From Providencia rettgeri (GTDB taxonomy: Bacteria; Pseudomonadota; Gammaproteobacteria; Enterobacterales; Enterobacteriaceae): a stretch of 64,000 nucleotides of DNA. The DNA is taken from contig NZ_CP017671.1 in assembly GCF_001874625.1 (NCBI RefSeq), positions 3,472,001-3,536,000 on the forward strand. The letters run 5' to 3'. The position numbers and the translations under genes are program-made. A model generated the notes under the pieces. The model had not been told where the DNA came from, searched no databases, and was given only the letters and a program-made list of their open reading frames with translations. Positions 1 to 10,038 of the stretch are shown piece after piece; position 1 is the stretch's first letter, and each line of letters starts with the position of its first letter.

Positions 1-2049
1 ACCAGTTTTAGCAGCCGCCAGTGATGCAAGTGTTTTACCTATCCATCCTCCACGCTCACCAGATAACAACTCTCCTATGTAGTTCATTCTCCCTGAGAAT
101 CCAATATTGTCATTGAATTTTTCGGTGAATCTAGCTGTTACACCAGTTGGTTTCCAGTATGTATTCGCATCTTTGACGTTTTTAGACAGTAAGTACATTG
201 ATTCTAATGACTTTCTAGCCTCTGGCGATAGGTATCGATAAAGAGTTTTTTCTGTGCCTTTGTCTTTCATCGCCGCCCAAGTGTTAACCATTCCAGTAAA
301 CATATTATCTGATGATTTTTGGGTTCCTTTACTAAAAATATCATTTAGAGACGTGGCTATTACTTGCTGCCTTTGATTCTCAGGTATGGCATTCATCACC
401 TTGTGAAACTGCGCCCTTTCACCTTTAGCTAAATTTGATATTGCGCTAGTCACCTGATTGGTTATGGATTTATCCAGCCCTTTTCCTGCAACGTTTTCAA
501 ATGCCTTTTGAACTTTAAAGCGTTGAGCACCAATCTGTTTGGCTAACCTAGCTTCATTGCCAACATCAAATTTGTTTGCTATGGCATGCATGTCATCAGA
601 CAGTGAAGCATATAGCATTTTCATTCTTGACTCATTTTCGTTTCCAAAAACAGTGCTAGCTTTATCGTACTCTTTCCCTACTCTTTTTCTTAAATAATCA
701 AGGCGGTCATAAGTTAACCCTCCGCTATTTTTAGCGCCACCTAAAGGAGCTACGGCCTCAAAAACTTCTTTTTCTATTGGTGATAAGTATTCCCAACCGC
801 CACGGTCATCCGCCCACTTATTTAACTGAATTTCCGTCAGGTCAGCATTAACAGGAGTTCTGCTTGGCACTGCCCTGCTAACGCTTTTATATAGTTTCTT
901 CTCTTGGTCTTTTAATCCTTTGATTGTGGAGTTATATCTCCCGACTAAAGCATCGTCCATATCTGACAGGTTTCTTTTGCCTAAGTTATTTAGCAAATTT
1001 TCGGCACTGTCATTAAGAGCAGTTAGTGAGTCTCGTCTAATAACAGAAAACTCACTATCAGGGACTAAAGCCATTTGAGTCTGAAACTCTTGTCCTGCTT
1101 TATTTTTAGTCAAATAAGCATCAAACATTTGCTCTGGCTCAATACCTAGAGTCCTTGCCGCATTCGTTAATTCTTTATCGTGACTAAAAGCCCCAGCAAC
1201 ATCATCATATTGCTTATTAACTGCTGCTATTGTTGCATTATCCACCCCTACAGGTGAATTTCCCGAAGCTACGCGATCCGCTTGCTGTGCTGTTTGTTGA
1301 GCTGCCTGTTGCGCTTCTTTACCAAACTTACTAGCAACAGTATTGTAAGCACCTTTAAGTAATGGAGCCGCAGCCCTAGCAATGCCACTACCAGCAACAC
1401 CCATTCCTAAATCAGTAGCTAGGCTACTTGCGTTATCTTTGTCGCTATTTTGAGCTAAAGCGCCTACTGTATTCTCGGCAACCATATCAGCACCACGAAC
1501 GGCGGCACGTTCAAGCTTGCTTGTTGTTCCTGCTAGTGCTAACGCTGCTTTTTCCTGACTTAGCAACGGAATTAGATATGGACCAATTTCAGCGGCTAAT
1601 TTTGCATATGGATCTTGAGGTTGTAATTCATCAGGCAATTGTAGTCTAGGTGCTGGCTGATATGTACCGTCACCACCAAATGCCTGACCAGCCCATGAGC
1701 CAAATGATGCAAAAGTATCAGCCATCTCTGGCACAATATTAGCAACTTTAGTTCCAGTTAATAACAACCCTTTACCAGCCTCTACAACTGGATTGCCCAT
1801 TTCAGGTTGCTGTTGTGGCTTCTGCGCGTTGTGATAGGCTAAGATTTCATCCGTTGGAATATCTAAATTAGCCATTTGCGCATCAGATAATTGCGGTTGC
1901 TGGTTGGCTTCTAAGAATTGCCTGCGTTTTTCTTCCCATGAATTTGACTGCGCTTGCGGCTCTTGGCTTTGATTTGCTTGCGAACCACCAGAAAACTGTT
2001 TCCTTCGTTCTTCCCATGAAGCGATTCTATCGTTAGTTTCAGTCGTCAT
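1..2049 (-). CDS. Ejection (pilot) protein, gp16-like, cut by window edge
   Basis: Open minus-strand frame from the ATG at 2047-2049 to the left edge, about 683 codons with no stop, so the C-terminus is missing. The N-terminus is Gln-rich, with repeated WEE(K/R)RRQF-type segments, and the middle has Ala-rich, probably amphipathic stretches. Its start overlaps the stop of the upstream gene (TAATG). In P22-like podoviruses the order 14-7-20-16 is fixed, and gene 16 encodes the large virion protein that is ejected with DNA and helps it cross the envelope. The assignment rests mainly on this order and on size (P22 gp16 is about 600 residues). The sequence itself is not strongly recognisable. Confidence 0.75.
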   Translation of the reverse strand, partial: MTTETNDRIASWEERRKQFSGGSQANQSQEPQAQSNSWEEKRRQFLEANQQPQLSDAQMANLDIPTDEILAYHNAQKPQQQPEMGNPVVEAGKGLLLTGTKVANIVPEMADTFASFGSWAGQAFGGDGTYQPAPRLQLPDELQPQDPYAKLAAEIGPYLIPLLSQEKAALALAGTTSKLERAAVRGADMVAENTVGALAQNSDKDNASSLATDLGMGVAGSGIARAAAPLLKGAYNTVASKFGKEAQQAAQQTAQQADRVASGNSPVGVDNATIAAVNKQYDDVAGAFSHDKELTNAARTLGIEPEQMFDAYLTKNKAGQEFQTQMALVPDSEFSVIRRDSLTALNDSAENLLNNLGKRNLSDMDDALVGRYNSTIKGLKDQEKKLYKSVSRAVPSRTPVNADLTEIQLNKWADDRGGWEYLSPIEKEVFEAVAPLGGAKNSGGLTYDRLDYLRKRVGKEYDKASTVFGNENESRMKMLYASLSDDMHAIANKFDVGNEARLAKQIGAQRFKVQKAFENVAGKGLDKSITNQVTSAISNLAKGERAQFHKVMNAIPENQRQQVIATSLNDIFSKGTQKSSDNMFTGMVNTWAAMKDKGTEKTLYRYLSPEARKSLESMYLLSKNVKDANTYWKPTGVTARFTEKFNDNIGFSGRMNYIGELLSGERGGWIGKTLASLAAAKTG

Positions 2050-3431
2050 TATTTACCACCACGTTTTAACTTGTAGTAATCATCAGGTAAATATCCATAG
2101 GTTTTGATGTATTCACCAACTAAGGAAGGGTCTGACAATAACATTTTAACATCAGTTTCCTCATCACTTGATTTTGTTACAGGAATGCCAAGACTCTTTA
2201 TTTGCCGCTTCTGCATACCAATGATTACGTCTTGTGACTTATTCAGTTCCCTTAAATACTCTTCCTCTGATGGTGCATTTTTCATATTGTTAAATGATTG
2301 CAACAATGCCGCCCTTTCGCCCTCTGTAGGGTTTGCTCCCACAGTGCCTTTTAACGCTGGCAAGATAACTTTCATATTGTATTCATCAGTCTTGGCAGAT
2401 AGGGTTTTGGTATCATCAGTTAGATTAGGAAAATGCCCCAACAGACCGCCTTGATTCCTAGAAACAACCGTTGGATGCTCATCTACATGAGCTTGAATTT
2501 CAGCACCAACACTTAATGCGGATGTTAATGTATCAAGACTTCCGACTACTGAATTTAATTTTTCATTCTTGGCAGCCGCTGACTTTTCCCTAGCCTCTCC
2601 GATTTGTTGCTGTAACTTTTCTCTTTCGAGTTCGTTTTTCTCACGCTGTAATTTGCGATCAAGAACCTTTTCTTGTGTTTCAGCAATCCTTATTTCTCTA
2701 TCTAATGCCAATCTCTGAGCCGCGATACTATGACCTGTCATAGCTGACTGATAGCTAAGGTTTTGTCCCCTTACTTGATTAGCCTCGCTAGCCTGATTAC
2801 TTCTAACAGTTTCGGCCAGCTTATCTCGCTCAATTACTCGACCTTCCATCTTGTCACGAACATCATAATATTTATCGATGCCAAGCGACGATAACCCTAG
2901 ATGGTCTGCAAGTTCCATGGCTGCTTTTGGGTCATTCAATGCCATATCTACAGCACCTTGCGGATCAATACCAAGACGGCGAAATTCATCTGCATTCTTA
3001 CGGGCGTAATCTTCTACAGTCCCAGATTTGACCGCTAGACTATATCCTGATGATAGGTTTCCCAATGACTCCCTAACATCATCTGATATGCCTTTCATAC
3101 CGCCTGTAATACGCTCAGCCTGATCTGGATATTCAGCCATCAATTGGCGCATTGCCGTTCTATCACCATTGGCGTATGCCTGACCCCATTTACCTTGGAA
3201 CTCCTTCAGGCGTTCTTGTTGCTTTTGTTCGTTCATAACCTGAGCAACGCCAGATAATCCAGCAAGACCTTGCAAGCCCCAGTTATTAGCACCAGAACGT
3301 TGCAGGTCGTTATTTTCACGAATAAGGCCAAGAGTAGGGTTGATGTCACTAGCGCTAGGTGCGTTACTGTTTACTTGACCGATTCCACCAAGGAACCCGC
3401 CTGAATTAATATTTGGATTCCATGTAGCCAT
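2049..3431 (-). CDS. Ejection protein, gp20-like
   Basis: A 460-residue protein, close to P22 gp20 (471). Residues about 235-300 form a highly charged predicted coiled coil rich in E, K, R and Q. The N-terminal 40 residues are Gly/Asn/Ser-rich, with no signal peptide. Start and stop both overlap neighbours by TAATG junctions, so it is translationally coupled to the gp7-like gene upstream and the gp16-like gene downstream. By position it should be one of three proteins stored in the P22-type virion and injected to build a conduit through the periplasm. The family call is from synteny and length. Confidence 0.75.
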   Translation of the reverse strand: MATWNPNINSGGFLGGIGQVNSNAPSASDINPTLGLIRENNDLQRSGANNWGLQGLAGLSGVAQVMNEQKQQERLKEFQGKWGQAYANGDRTAMRQLMAEYPDQAERITGGMKGISDDVRESLGNLSSGYSLAVKSGTVEDYARKNADEFRRLGIDPQGAVDMALNDPKAAMELADHLGLSSLGIDKYYDVRDKMEGRVIERDKLAETVRSNQASEANQVRGQNLSYQSAMTGHSIAAQRLALDREIRIAETQEKVLDRKLQREKNELEREKLQQQIGEAREKSAAAKNEKLNSVVGSLDTLTSALSVGAEIQAHVDEHPTVVSRNQGGLLGHFPNLTDDTKTLSAKTDEYNMKVILPALKGTVGANPTEGERAALLQSFNNMKNAPSEEEYLRELNKSQDVIIGMQKRQIKSLGIPVTKSSDEETDVKMLLSDPSLVGEYIKTYGYLPDDYYKLKRGGK

Positions 3432-4135
3432 TAGAATAAGCTCCCTAATAAACCTAAACCACCGCCTATTGCAGCGCCAAATCCAGTACCTAAACCCGGT
3501 ACGATACTACCCAACGCGGCTCCAGATGCAGCACCACCGAAAGCGCCACCAATAGCATTCTGAAAGCCAGACGGTCTATTAGCATTTGCAGCGGCTAAAG
3601 CTGCGTTTTGCTGTGCCAATTGACCAGCGTTATTTGCAAATGTTTGCCCAGCGTTTGCTTGACCTTGAAGCGCACCAAGGCCAATGTTTGCTAGGTTGTT
3701 ATAGTTGTTCATTTGACCATTCAGCCAGCTTTCACCAAGTGCAGGAGCAATTGAAGCTAGACTGTTGCTTGTGGCCGTTGAACCTAAGCCGCCCATCGCT
3801 TCGGCCGCTGCTAGGTTTTGGTATCTCGCCTGATTTGAGTAATCATTGAATTGTTGCGAGTTGTAATAACCATTCAATGCTTGAGATTGGCCTTCAGGGG
3901 AAGAAAGATTTTGTAATTGGTTAATGTACTGACTAGCAAGAGGCGTCAATGGAGCAAGCCCATTCATAACCCTCTCAAACTGTTGGTTTTGTCTGTCAGT
4001 TGCATACTTCATTGCTGCGGCCTGTTCACCTGAACCACTGCTACCACCGCCACCTTTCCCACCTCCACCTTCAGGGAATAGAGGTTCTTCACCATGCAGC
4101 TTTCTGCCTAGTGCAAAAATATTTCCGATAGCCAT
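3431..4135 (-). CDS. DNA transfer (ejection) protein, gp7-like
   Basis: A 234-residue protein matching P22 gp7 in length (about 229). A Gly-rich linker follows the first 25 residues. The middle is Asn/Gln/Ala-rich, and the last 45 residues contain Gly-zipper repeats (GGAFGGAASGAALG-type), as expected for a membrane-inserting ejection protein. The ATG is preceded by GGAG at good spacing. It opens the 7-20-16 ejection cassette and follows the gp14-like gene by 11 bases. In P22, gp7 is trimmed at its N-terminus during assembly; nothing here tests that. Confidence 0.8.
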   Translation of the reverse strand: MAIGNIFALGRKLHGEEPLFPEGGGGKGGGGSSGSGEQAAAMKYATDRQNQQFERVMNGLAPLTPLASQYINQLQNLSSPEGQSQALNGYYNSQQFNDYSNQARYQNLAAAEAMGGLGSTATSNSLASIAPALGESWLNGQMNNYNNLANIGLGALQGQANAGQTFANNAGQLAQQNAALAAANANRPSGFQNAIGGAFGGAASGAALGSIVPGLGTGFGAAIGGGLGLLGSLF

Positions 4136-4146
4136 TGTTAACTCCG

Positions 4147-4596
4147 TTATTTACTGATGAACTCGGCTAGTTCTTCGCGAGTTGCTGAATAGAAGGTGAC
4201 GTCATCAACGCCTTTGAAATACTTTTTGATAGTGCCAACTCGTTTAAGGCCAATCATCGTGCAGTAGATTTGACCGTGCCGAAACTTACGAGCAGCGAAT
4301 GAGGTAACACATTGAACATGAGTTGTTGAGAGAATGAATTGCCAAAACGCTAGGCCAATGTCTTTACTGAATCCCCTTACTTCTGGTAGATACATAGCAT
4401 GGCAGTCAAACGTCATCGGCTGTACTTCTTCGTAATACACGATGCCACCAAATTGACCGTGAACATTAACCTCAAAGTATTTCTGGTTAGCATTGTAATC
4501 GAACTCATCACCATTATTACTGCCCGCGATAATATCTTTGTGATTTCCAACCGTTTCAATCAAGTCGATATTTCTCGTTGGTTTGAATGTGATCAT
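4147..4596 (-). CDS. Head assembly protein, gp14-like (DUF2824 type)
   Basis: A 149-residue soluble protein between the tail needle and the gp7-like gene, exactly where P22 gene 14 lies. The fold pattern (mixed alpha/beta, central FEVNVHGQFGGIVYYEE-type strands, then a conserved FYSATREEL tail) resembles the GNAT-like DUF2824 family of P22 gp14. AGGT precedes the ATG at good spacing. P22 gp14 is needed for infectious particles, but its mechanism is unclear. Function is inferred from position and weak sequence resemblance. Confidence 0.65.
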   Translation of the reverse strand: MITFKPTRNIDLIETVGNHKDIIAGSNNGDEFDYNANQKYFEVNVHGQFGGIVYYEEVQPMTFDCHAMYLPEVRGFSKDIGLAFWQFILSTTHVQCVTSFAARKFRHGQIYCTMIGLKRVGTIKKYFKGVDDVTFYSATREELAEFISK

Positions 4597-4603
4597 GATT
4601 ACC

Positions 4604-5326
4604 TCAATCGATTAATCCATGCGACCGCGCCATATCTTCCAGCGCTTTGAGTGATTTACGAGTTTCTGTGAGAGCATCAGAGATTGCCTTAACTTCAGCT
4701 TGTGAGTAAGTAGCGCCTACGCTGTAAGTTTGACTGGCATTGATGCCAGACTTTGAAGCTGTTCCTGTTGAAGCGGTGAAGCCAGTAACGCGAGTTCCTA
4801 TAACTTTCACACCGTTAACAGAGTACGATTCTTTGACAGAGACAGGAGAAGCTAAAGTTTGCGTAGTTGTGCGACCCAATGAGACGTAATCAGCGTCGAT
4901 TTCAGACACCTTCTCTGCAAGGTAGTCAATATCACTCTCTGCTGTAGTTAATCGCTCCTCATGGTCGTCTAGGCGTTCTTCGGCTGCTTCAATTCTTATT
5001 TCATGGTCAACTATTTTTTCTTCTGCTGCGGTAATGCGTGTTTCGTGATTGGCTAGCTGTGCAGTGTGCTGCTCTAGAGTTTCTTCTGCTGACTTTAAGC
5101 GCAGTTCGTGGTCATCAAGAATGATATCCTGCTCATCATTCCGTAACTGAGCTTGATACGCCTCGTTTCCAGCCTCATTCGCACGCCCTGCAACCTTAGC
5201 CATATCCTCCGCGCCACTAAGAACAATACGTGTATACACCGCACCAAAGTTACTCGGTAGTATCTCAGGAACGATATAAGCCGCTTGAACTTCAATAGGG
5301 GTTGATAGATTTTCATTAGCCATCAT
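4604..5326 (-). CDS. Tail needle protein, gp26-like
   Basis: A 240-residue protein (P22 gp26 is 233). Residues about 70-135 carry heptad-like repeats of the form H-x-x-R-I-x-x-A-E-E, predicted to form a long trimeric coiled coil. The preceding 60 residues match the docking segment that plugs the tail channel, and the C-terminal 100 residues form a Ser/Thr-rich tip region. The needle closes the portal channel after DNA packaging and contacts the cell at infection. Two adjacent ATGs exist; the second (5321-5323) is better spaced from GAGGG. The start overlaps the stop of the gp10-like gene. Confidence 0.9.
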   Translation of the reverse strand: MMANENLSTPIEVQAAYIVPEILPSNFGAVYTRIVLSGAEDMAKVAGRANEAGNEAYQAQLRNDEQDIILDDHELRLKSAEETLEQHTAQLANHETRITAAEEKIVDHEIRIEAAEERLDDHEERLTTAESDIDYLAEKVSEIDADYVSLGRTTTQTLASPVSVKESYSVNGVKVIGTRVTGFTASTGTASKSGINASQTYSVGATYSQAEVKAISDALTETRKSLKALEDMARSHGLID

Positions 5327-7116
5327 TCAACCCTCATAGACAAGTCAGAAAGAGTTACTGGCGACTTAGTGATAACGCGAATCTTGAAACCAATATTCTT
5401 TCTCACCCTGCCAACCCTGCGCCAGATAGCGCGCATGTCGTAACGAAATGGTGCGTTTTGGTCTAGCATTTTCTCTGCCCCAAAGTTAATACCGTCTGTA
5501 GTTGCAGATAGAAATAGGCGATCAGCTATTTGAGCAATACCCGTTGATGCTTCGAGTTCTAGGTCAAAAATACGTGCATTATCCGCTTTCACCATTGGCG
5601 TGTATAAAATGTGCTCAGCTTGTTGGTCGTACTGTGAGGATTTATCGAAGGCTAACTTGCCGACTAGGCCAGCCTTTTTATCACCAACGGTTATCTGATT
5701 ATCTTCATACATGAAGTCAATGGCGCGGTATGTCTCATCGTATAAGCCAGTTTTCAAAATGCACCATTGCGGATATTGCTGGCTACCTGTGCCATCAAAG
5801 CAAAGTGTATGGCGTGGTAAGTGGATGATTGCCAACTCGTGACCATCAAACTTAACGGACTCCATAACAGCGCCTGATAACTCATCAGCGGTATATGTGC
5901 GGATAATCTTATCAATGCTTGCTGTCGATATTGCGCTAGCATTACCAGAACCAAGTAAATAGACAGACGGTGCGCCGTTTGCTGGATTGCTGATAAATGC
6001 GTATGAATCGCCAAACTTGCATTTGGCATCACGGCCAGCAATACCCATTTGCACCATGTATGAGGGCTGCATTGCATAAATTGGTTGAGTTGCAGATGTA
6101 GAACCAGTTAATGAGAAGTATTCGATAGTTGAAGCACCAAAGCAGATAACCATGTCACGCCAAGAGCTAACAGAAATGATACCGTCAGGCTGTGATTCAG
6201 CTGTGTAGAATGGCGTATACCTATCAGGCTTTGATTCGTCCTCAATGTCAGTTATACCAAAACGAGCGCCGCCCTTCTGCAGCCAAATATAACGACCACG
6301 ATTACGAGCAACGTCGATAACTTCTCCTAAGTCGTACTGAGGATATTTGTTAACGACCTCTAGCACTTCCTGAGTCATTAAAAATTCAGTCGTATCAGTT
6401 GGTTTAACTGTGTTATCGGGTATCGTTTTATCGTAATTGAACTTGTATTCAATCGTGATTTTATTCCCTGTGCGCTTCAGACCATTAACGATAACATCCG
6501 TTAGATATGGCTTTTCTGTTTCAGGTTTATCTTGTGACTTTTTAGCGCCAAATTGATACTCGGGTATCTCAATAACCTCACCCGCAACACCATCTGATGC
6601 CTTTGGGGTTATCTTCAGCGTTAACGAACCGTCGATATCATCTTTAGTCAGCGATACAAAATCATCATTACCAGCTTTGTGAGTCCACTTTTTAACATCA
6701 CGAGTGTAGCCCTCTTTGACTACTTCCTCTTCAGTCCAGTTAGTTAACTCTTTAACTTCACCATCGTAACGATAAAGTTTTAATTTACCGCCAAACGCCA
6801 CAGCCTGACTCACACCAGAATGTGCCAGTGACACTCTATCTTTACCCTGAATATCACCTATGGCATTTGCACCCTGATATAACTTACCGCCACACACACG
6901 ATACACAGTGCCATTTTTCGTGTTGAATTGTACGCCTCGCGACACCCCGTCAGCATCACGAAGTTTTACCAGCGCAGGGAATGACCGAAGATAACCAGCG
7001 GCATTCAATACTTCTTTCGGTGTTGCCAGCATATTAACTGGCAAACCATCGATATAATCAGCCGTGTGCGGGTCTTTGCGTAAACCTCTAGCAAGAGGGA
7101 TCTGAATCCTTAGCAT
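5323..7116 (-). CDS. Tail accessory protein, gp10-like (head completion)
   Basis: A 597-residue protein starting MLRIQIPLARGL, the typical opening of P22 gp10-family packaged-DNA stabilisation proteins. P22 gp10 is shorter (472). The extra length lies around residues 130-260, which look like an inserted beta-rich domain. AGGAG precedes the ATG by 8 bases. gp10 forms a ring under gp4 and receives the needle gp26, consistent with the flanking genes. Its 5' end overlaps the gp4-like gene by 29 bases. Confidence 0.85.
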   Translation of the reverse strand: MLRIQIPLARGLRKDPHTADYIDGLPVNMLATPKEVLNAAGYLRSFPALVKLRDADGVSRGVQFNTKNGTVYRVCGGKLYQGANAIGDIQGKDRVSLAHSGVSQAVAFGGKLKLYRYDGEVKELTNWTEEEVVKEGYTRDVKKWTHKAGNDDFVSLTKDDIDGSLTLKITPKASDGVAGEVIEIPEYQFGAKKSQDKPETEKPYLTDVIVNGLKRTGNKITIEYKFNYDKTIPDNTVKPTDTTEFLMTQEVLEVVNKYPQYDLGEVIDVARNRGRYIWLQKGGARFGITDIEDESKPDRYTPFYTAESQPDGIISVSSWRDMVICFGASTIEYFSLTGSTSATQPIYAMQPSYMVQMGIAGRDAKCKFGDSYAFISNPANGAPSVYLLGSGNASAISTASIDKIIRTYTADELSGAVMESVKFDGHELAIIHLPRHTLCFDGTGSQQYPQWCILKTGLYDETYRAIDFMYEDNQITVGDKKAGLVGKLAFDKSSQYDQQAEHILYTPMVKADNARIFDLELEASTGIAQIADRLFLSATTDGINFGAEKMLDQNAPFRYDMRAIWRRVGRVRKNIGFKIRVITKSPVTLSDLSMRVE

Positions 7117-7585
7117 GTGGTTTACTCCTATGGAAGAATCGATATCCGTTCATGGTTGCTAGGTGATTACCAGAACCAATAGGGAATCCGTTTGGATGGT
7201 GCGCTCTGGCTTCTTTTGCTCGTTTCATTGCACAGCTACGCATCAGTCTTTCTTTGCCATAACGAGCTGTTGTAATGACTTTATCAAGTGGCGTGATTTG
7301 ATAGTCAGGAGCAATGCGAGTGGCTAGGTTGTAGATAACGGCGTTAATGGCTTGCTTATACAGTCCGTGCTCATCACCTTGGTCGATCGGTGTATCTTCA
7401 TCAGCGAACTTATAGCCAGTGTGAATTCCTGCTCCATCTTCAAACCATTCGTACATCATTGATTCTAAATCAACTACGCCATCTTCTAATGACTGAGGCT
7501 CAATATCGGTTAGCGTGGCATCCGATGCGACACCGAGTTTACGCAGTGCCGCGATGACTAAATCACCCTTCGTTGTTATCTGCAT
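7088..7585 (-). CDS. Tail accessory factor, gp4-like
   Basis: A 165-residue protein, almost the same length as P22 gp4 (166). It opens MQITTKGDLVIAALRKLGV and has the conserved LESMMYEWF and INAVIYNLATRIAP segments of the family. gp4 binds the portal ring after packaging and begins tail assembly; P22 gp4 also has reported peptidoglycan hydrolase activity. The gene lies between the coat gene and gp10, as in P22, and overlaps both neighbouring frames slightly. Confidence 0.9.
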   Translation of the reverse strand: MQITTKGDLVIAALRKLGVASDATLTDIEPQSLEDGVVDLESMMYEWFEDGAGIHTGYKFADEDTPIDQGDEHGLYKQAINAVIYNLATRIAPDYQITPLDKVITTARYGKERLMRSCAMKRAKEARAHHPNGFPIGSGNHLATMNGYRFFHRSKPHAKDSDPSC

Positions 7586-7772
7586 CTTTCACCGCCTTTT
7601 TCTTGGTAGCGGGTTTCTTTTCTGGCTCTGGCAAGATTTGTGTATCTTTTGGGTTTTTATGCCAACCATCATTTAGATAATCTTCAATTTCATCATCGCT
7701 GACAGTGACAATCTGAAGGCTCATACCCCAGATTTTTACATTACCATCAGCCTTATAAAGCATCGTGCTCAT
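7563..7772 (-). CDS. Small hypothetical protein between coat and gp4
   Basis: A 69-residue protein starting MSTMLYKADG. This ATG was chosen because GGAG lies 8 bases upstream; a longer frame exists but runs through a transcription terminator. The C-terminus is Lys/Pro/Glu-rich. Residues about 15-45 resemble the short phage proteins that often sit beside connector genes and end in a charged tail. It overlaps the gp4-like start by 23 bases. No function is recognised. Confidence 0.7.
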   Translation of the reverse strand: MSTMLYKADGNVKIWGMSLQIVTVSDDEIEDYLNDGWHKNPKDTQILPEPEKKPATKKKAVKDADNNEG

Positions 7773-7783
7773 GAATAATCTCC

Positions 7784-7810
7784 AAAAAAAGAAAGGGAGC
7801 CGAAGCTCCC
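7784..7810 (-). terminator. Intrinsic terminator after coat gene
   Basis: On the minus strand: GGGAGC-TTCG-GCTCCC, a 6-bp stem with a UUCG tetraloop, then TTTC and seven T. It lies between the coat gene and the small gene before gp4, so it would reduce tail-gene transcription relative to coat unless Q antitermination overrides it. Confidence 0.85.
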
Positions 7811-7826
7811 AGTGTGACAACGAGGT

Positions 7827-9110
7827 TTATTTTTGGCCAGTAAGACCAACGCCAACAGCTTCAGGGCGCTTAGTGCATGCTGAATACCAAACAGCAATAC
7901 GACATTTTCCTTCAAAGGTATTGATATCACCCTGATAAGCTACAACGCCATTCAGTCCAACCGATGGGATGCTGAATGACTCCGTTTTCATACCGCTGAA
8001 CAATGCGTGATTAAGAGGGATAGCCTGAGACAGTAAGGTGATAGAATCATCAGCCCAGAAGACGTTCGACTTCGTTGTTTTTACGTTAATAACACTAATT
8101 GCCGCGCCTGATGCTAATGATGTGTTAACGTTGGCGTATGCGCGCTCCTCTGGTTTAAGTGCGGCATCATCAAGTGCAATTGGTTTGGGCATAATGGTCA
8201 AGTTGTTACCATCAACACCAACAACCGCAAACGTAGCATCTTGAGTTAGCAGGTCTTTAGCCATTTGAGAGATAAACTTAACTCCAGCAAAGCTGATTTT
8301 ATCGCCGCGCTTAAATGCTGATCCATCACTAACTTTTATAACAGCAGTACGGTTATCAACGTTTTCCTGATTTCCATCAGCATCTAATTTCCACGCTTGT
8401 GGCTTAAACTTCTGAGCGCCATCAACTGTTACCCCAGTAGCCGTAGCCGCTAACATAGTCGGTAGCTTAGGTGATCGAAGCACATCATTAAAACCCGCGA
8501 CTTGTTTCTGAATAGTTCCTGACTTGTATGCTTCTTCTGGGATACGCCCATACATATCTTTTCCAGCTAATGTCATGCCCGCTTTTTTGTAGTCGTCAGC
8601 ATTAAAGAAGTAGCTTAAACCTTGGCTGCGATTTAACTCACGAGAGAATATTAGTGCCTCAGCATCAGACATCATATCCCACGCTTTATTTTCAGCAGAT
8701 ACATGATCAATATCAGTAACAATCAATGATGCTGTTTCGGCAGCTTGCTTCGCAATAGAGGTTTCTACGTTATTTGCCAACTTTAGACCAGAAGCGTTGA
8801 TACGACGGCGCAATGAGGTTTCATCACGAGTATCATCAGCTCGCAAGCCAAAGAAGTCATTATCAGGAACGCCGAGGTTGCACTTAACAGACAGCTCCAA
8901 AATACCGGTTGCTTTGTCAGTTAAATCCCATCCGGCCTGAGTTGGTGCTTCTTGCTCTACTGGCATCCAGACAGTGTTTTGTGAGCGTTGCATGTCCCCT
9001 GCTGGAGGCGTGTAATGACTAACACGCTGAGCCATCGGGCAGTTGTTTTCAATTGTACTTACTACTTCATCAACCATATAGGTGATGATTTGACCTTCAC
9101 TTAAAGACAT
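7827..9110 (-). CDS. Major coat protein, gp5-like
   Basis: A 427-residue protein (P22 gp5 is 430) starting [23 protein letters not shown], the P22 coat N-arm. An inserted beta-rich segment at about 225-330 fits the telokin-like I-domain of P22-type coats. The overall fold of this family is HK97-like. It follows the scaffold gene with a one-base overlap, the usual head gene order. Confidence is high from length, N-terminus and synteny. Confidence 0.95.
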   Translation of the reverse strand: MSLSEGQIITYMVDEVVSTIENNCPMAQRVSHYTPPAGDMQRSQNTVWMPVEQEAPTQAGWDLTDKATGILELSVKCNLGVPDNDFFGLRADDTRDETSLRRRINASGLKLANNVETSIAKQAAETASLIVTDIDHVSAENKAWDMMSDAEALIFSRELNRSQGLSYFFNADDYKKAGMTLAGKDMYGRIPEEAYKSGTIQKQVAGFNDVLRSPKLPTMLAATATGVTVDGAQKFKPQAWKLDADGNQENVDNRTAVIKVSDGSAFKRGDKISFAGVKFISQMAKDLLTQDATFAVVGVDGNNLTIMPKPIALDDAALKPEERAYANVNTSLASGAAISVINVKTTKSNVFWADDSITLLSQAIPLNHALFSGMKTESFSIPSVGLNGVVAYQGDINTFEGKCRIAVWYSACTKRPEAVGVGLTGQK

Positions 9111-10024
9111 TATTTTATTCCTTGTAATTTAGCCTTGATAGCGCGGTACTTTTGCACATCGCCTTTACTTGCTGCGTCGTCCATTTGCTTTTGTAATGCC
9201 GCGACATTTGCCGCTGAAACATCACCGCTAATTGGTTCGTCGGCAGGTGGTGCGGATGATCGTTGTGTGCCGCGAGGCTTGAGAGTTAAACGATCAGCTA
9301 ATCGAGTTAGTTCGATAGTGACCTGAACAGGGTTTTTGCTAAACAACTCTTGCGCTTTCTCAGGGTTAGACCCTAGGTAGTAAATGATGGCGGCTGATTT
9401 CTCTGGGAAGTTTGTTGCGACTGCCTCATAAACACCTTGTGGCAATACTTGCAATGCAGAATCTTCCTTTTCCTGATAGTCAGGTAAGTTGAGTTTTTCA
9501 GCCGCATCATAGTGCGCCTTCATTGCGTTAGCGATTTGTTGGCTTTGCTGCGTAAACTCCTGAGTTTTACGACCCTGATCCGCTACAGCCTTGCTTCGTG
9601 CGTCAAGGGCTTTCATCTGCCACTGTTGCAACTCAGCGTTAAATGCGGCCGTAGCTTTGTGGGTGTCGTAGTTATATTTCTCCAGCGCCTCATCAGATAA
9701 GAAATCATCTAACTTAGGCATGTCTGGCAATTCAGGATTAACTCGCAAATTATCAGGAAGTTGACCATTCTCAATAGCTTGCACTTGCTGCTCAATTTCT
9801 CGCTGACGTTTGCGAGCGATACGTTTAGCTGCTTGTATTGCGTTATTGCTAGGCTTATCTTCCTGCGTTTTCTCATCGTCTTTCAGTACAATGTCGAAGC
9901 CTTCTTCTTGTCCTGCGTTACCGTTGGCATTATCGATAACTAAGCCATCTGCGGATGCCGCCGCCTGATCGCCAGACAGGACTAATTCTTCAGATTGATT
10001 CTGAATTTCGGTGGTTGTGCTCAT
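9110..10024 (-). CDS. Scaffolding protein, gp8-like
   Basis: A 304-residue protein (P22 gp8 is 303), acidic, Gln/Ala/Glu-rich and largely helical, with a basic C-terminus ([19 protein letters not shown]) of the kind that binds coat in P22. It co-assembles with coat into the procapsid and leaves before maturation. It lies between portal and coat, as expected. Confidence 0.9.
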   Translation of the reverse strand: MSTTTEIQNQSEELVLSGDQAAASADGLVIDNANGNAGQEEGFDIVLKDDEKTQEDKPSNNAIQAAKRIARKRQREIEQQVQAIENGQLPDNLRVNPELPDMPKLDDFLSDEALEKYNYDTHKATAAFNAELQQWQMKALDARSKAVADQGRKTQEFTQQSQQIANAMKAHYDAAEKLNLPDYQEKEDSALQVLPQGVYEAVATNFPEKSAAIIYYLGSNPEKAQELFSKNPVQVTIELTRLADRLTLKPRGTQRSSAPPADEPISGDVSAANVAALQKQMDDAASKGDVQKYRAIKAKLQGIK

Positions 10025-10038
10025 GATATTTAACTCTC

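Noticed and set aside
1428-1649. Plus-strand frame in the left-end ejection gene
   Set aside because: The minus strand is open across the whole region and fits the P22 ejection gene order; the plus frame lacks a ribosome site.
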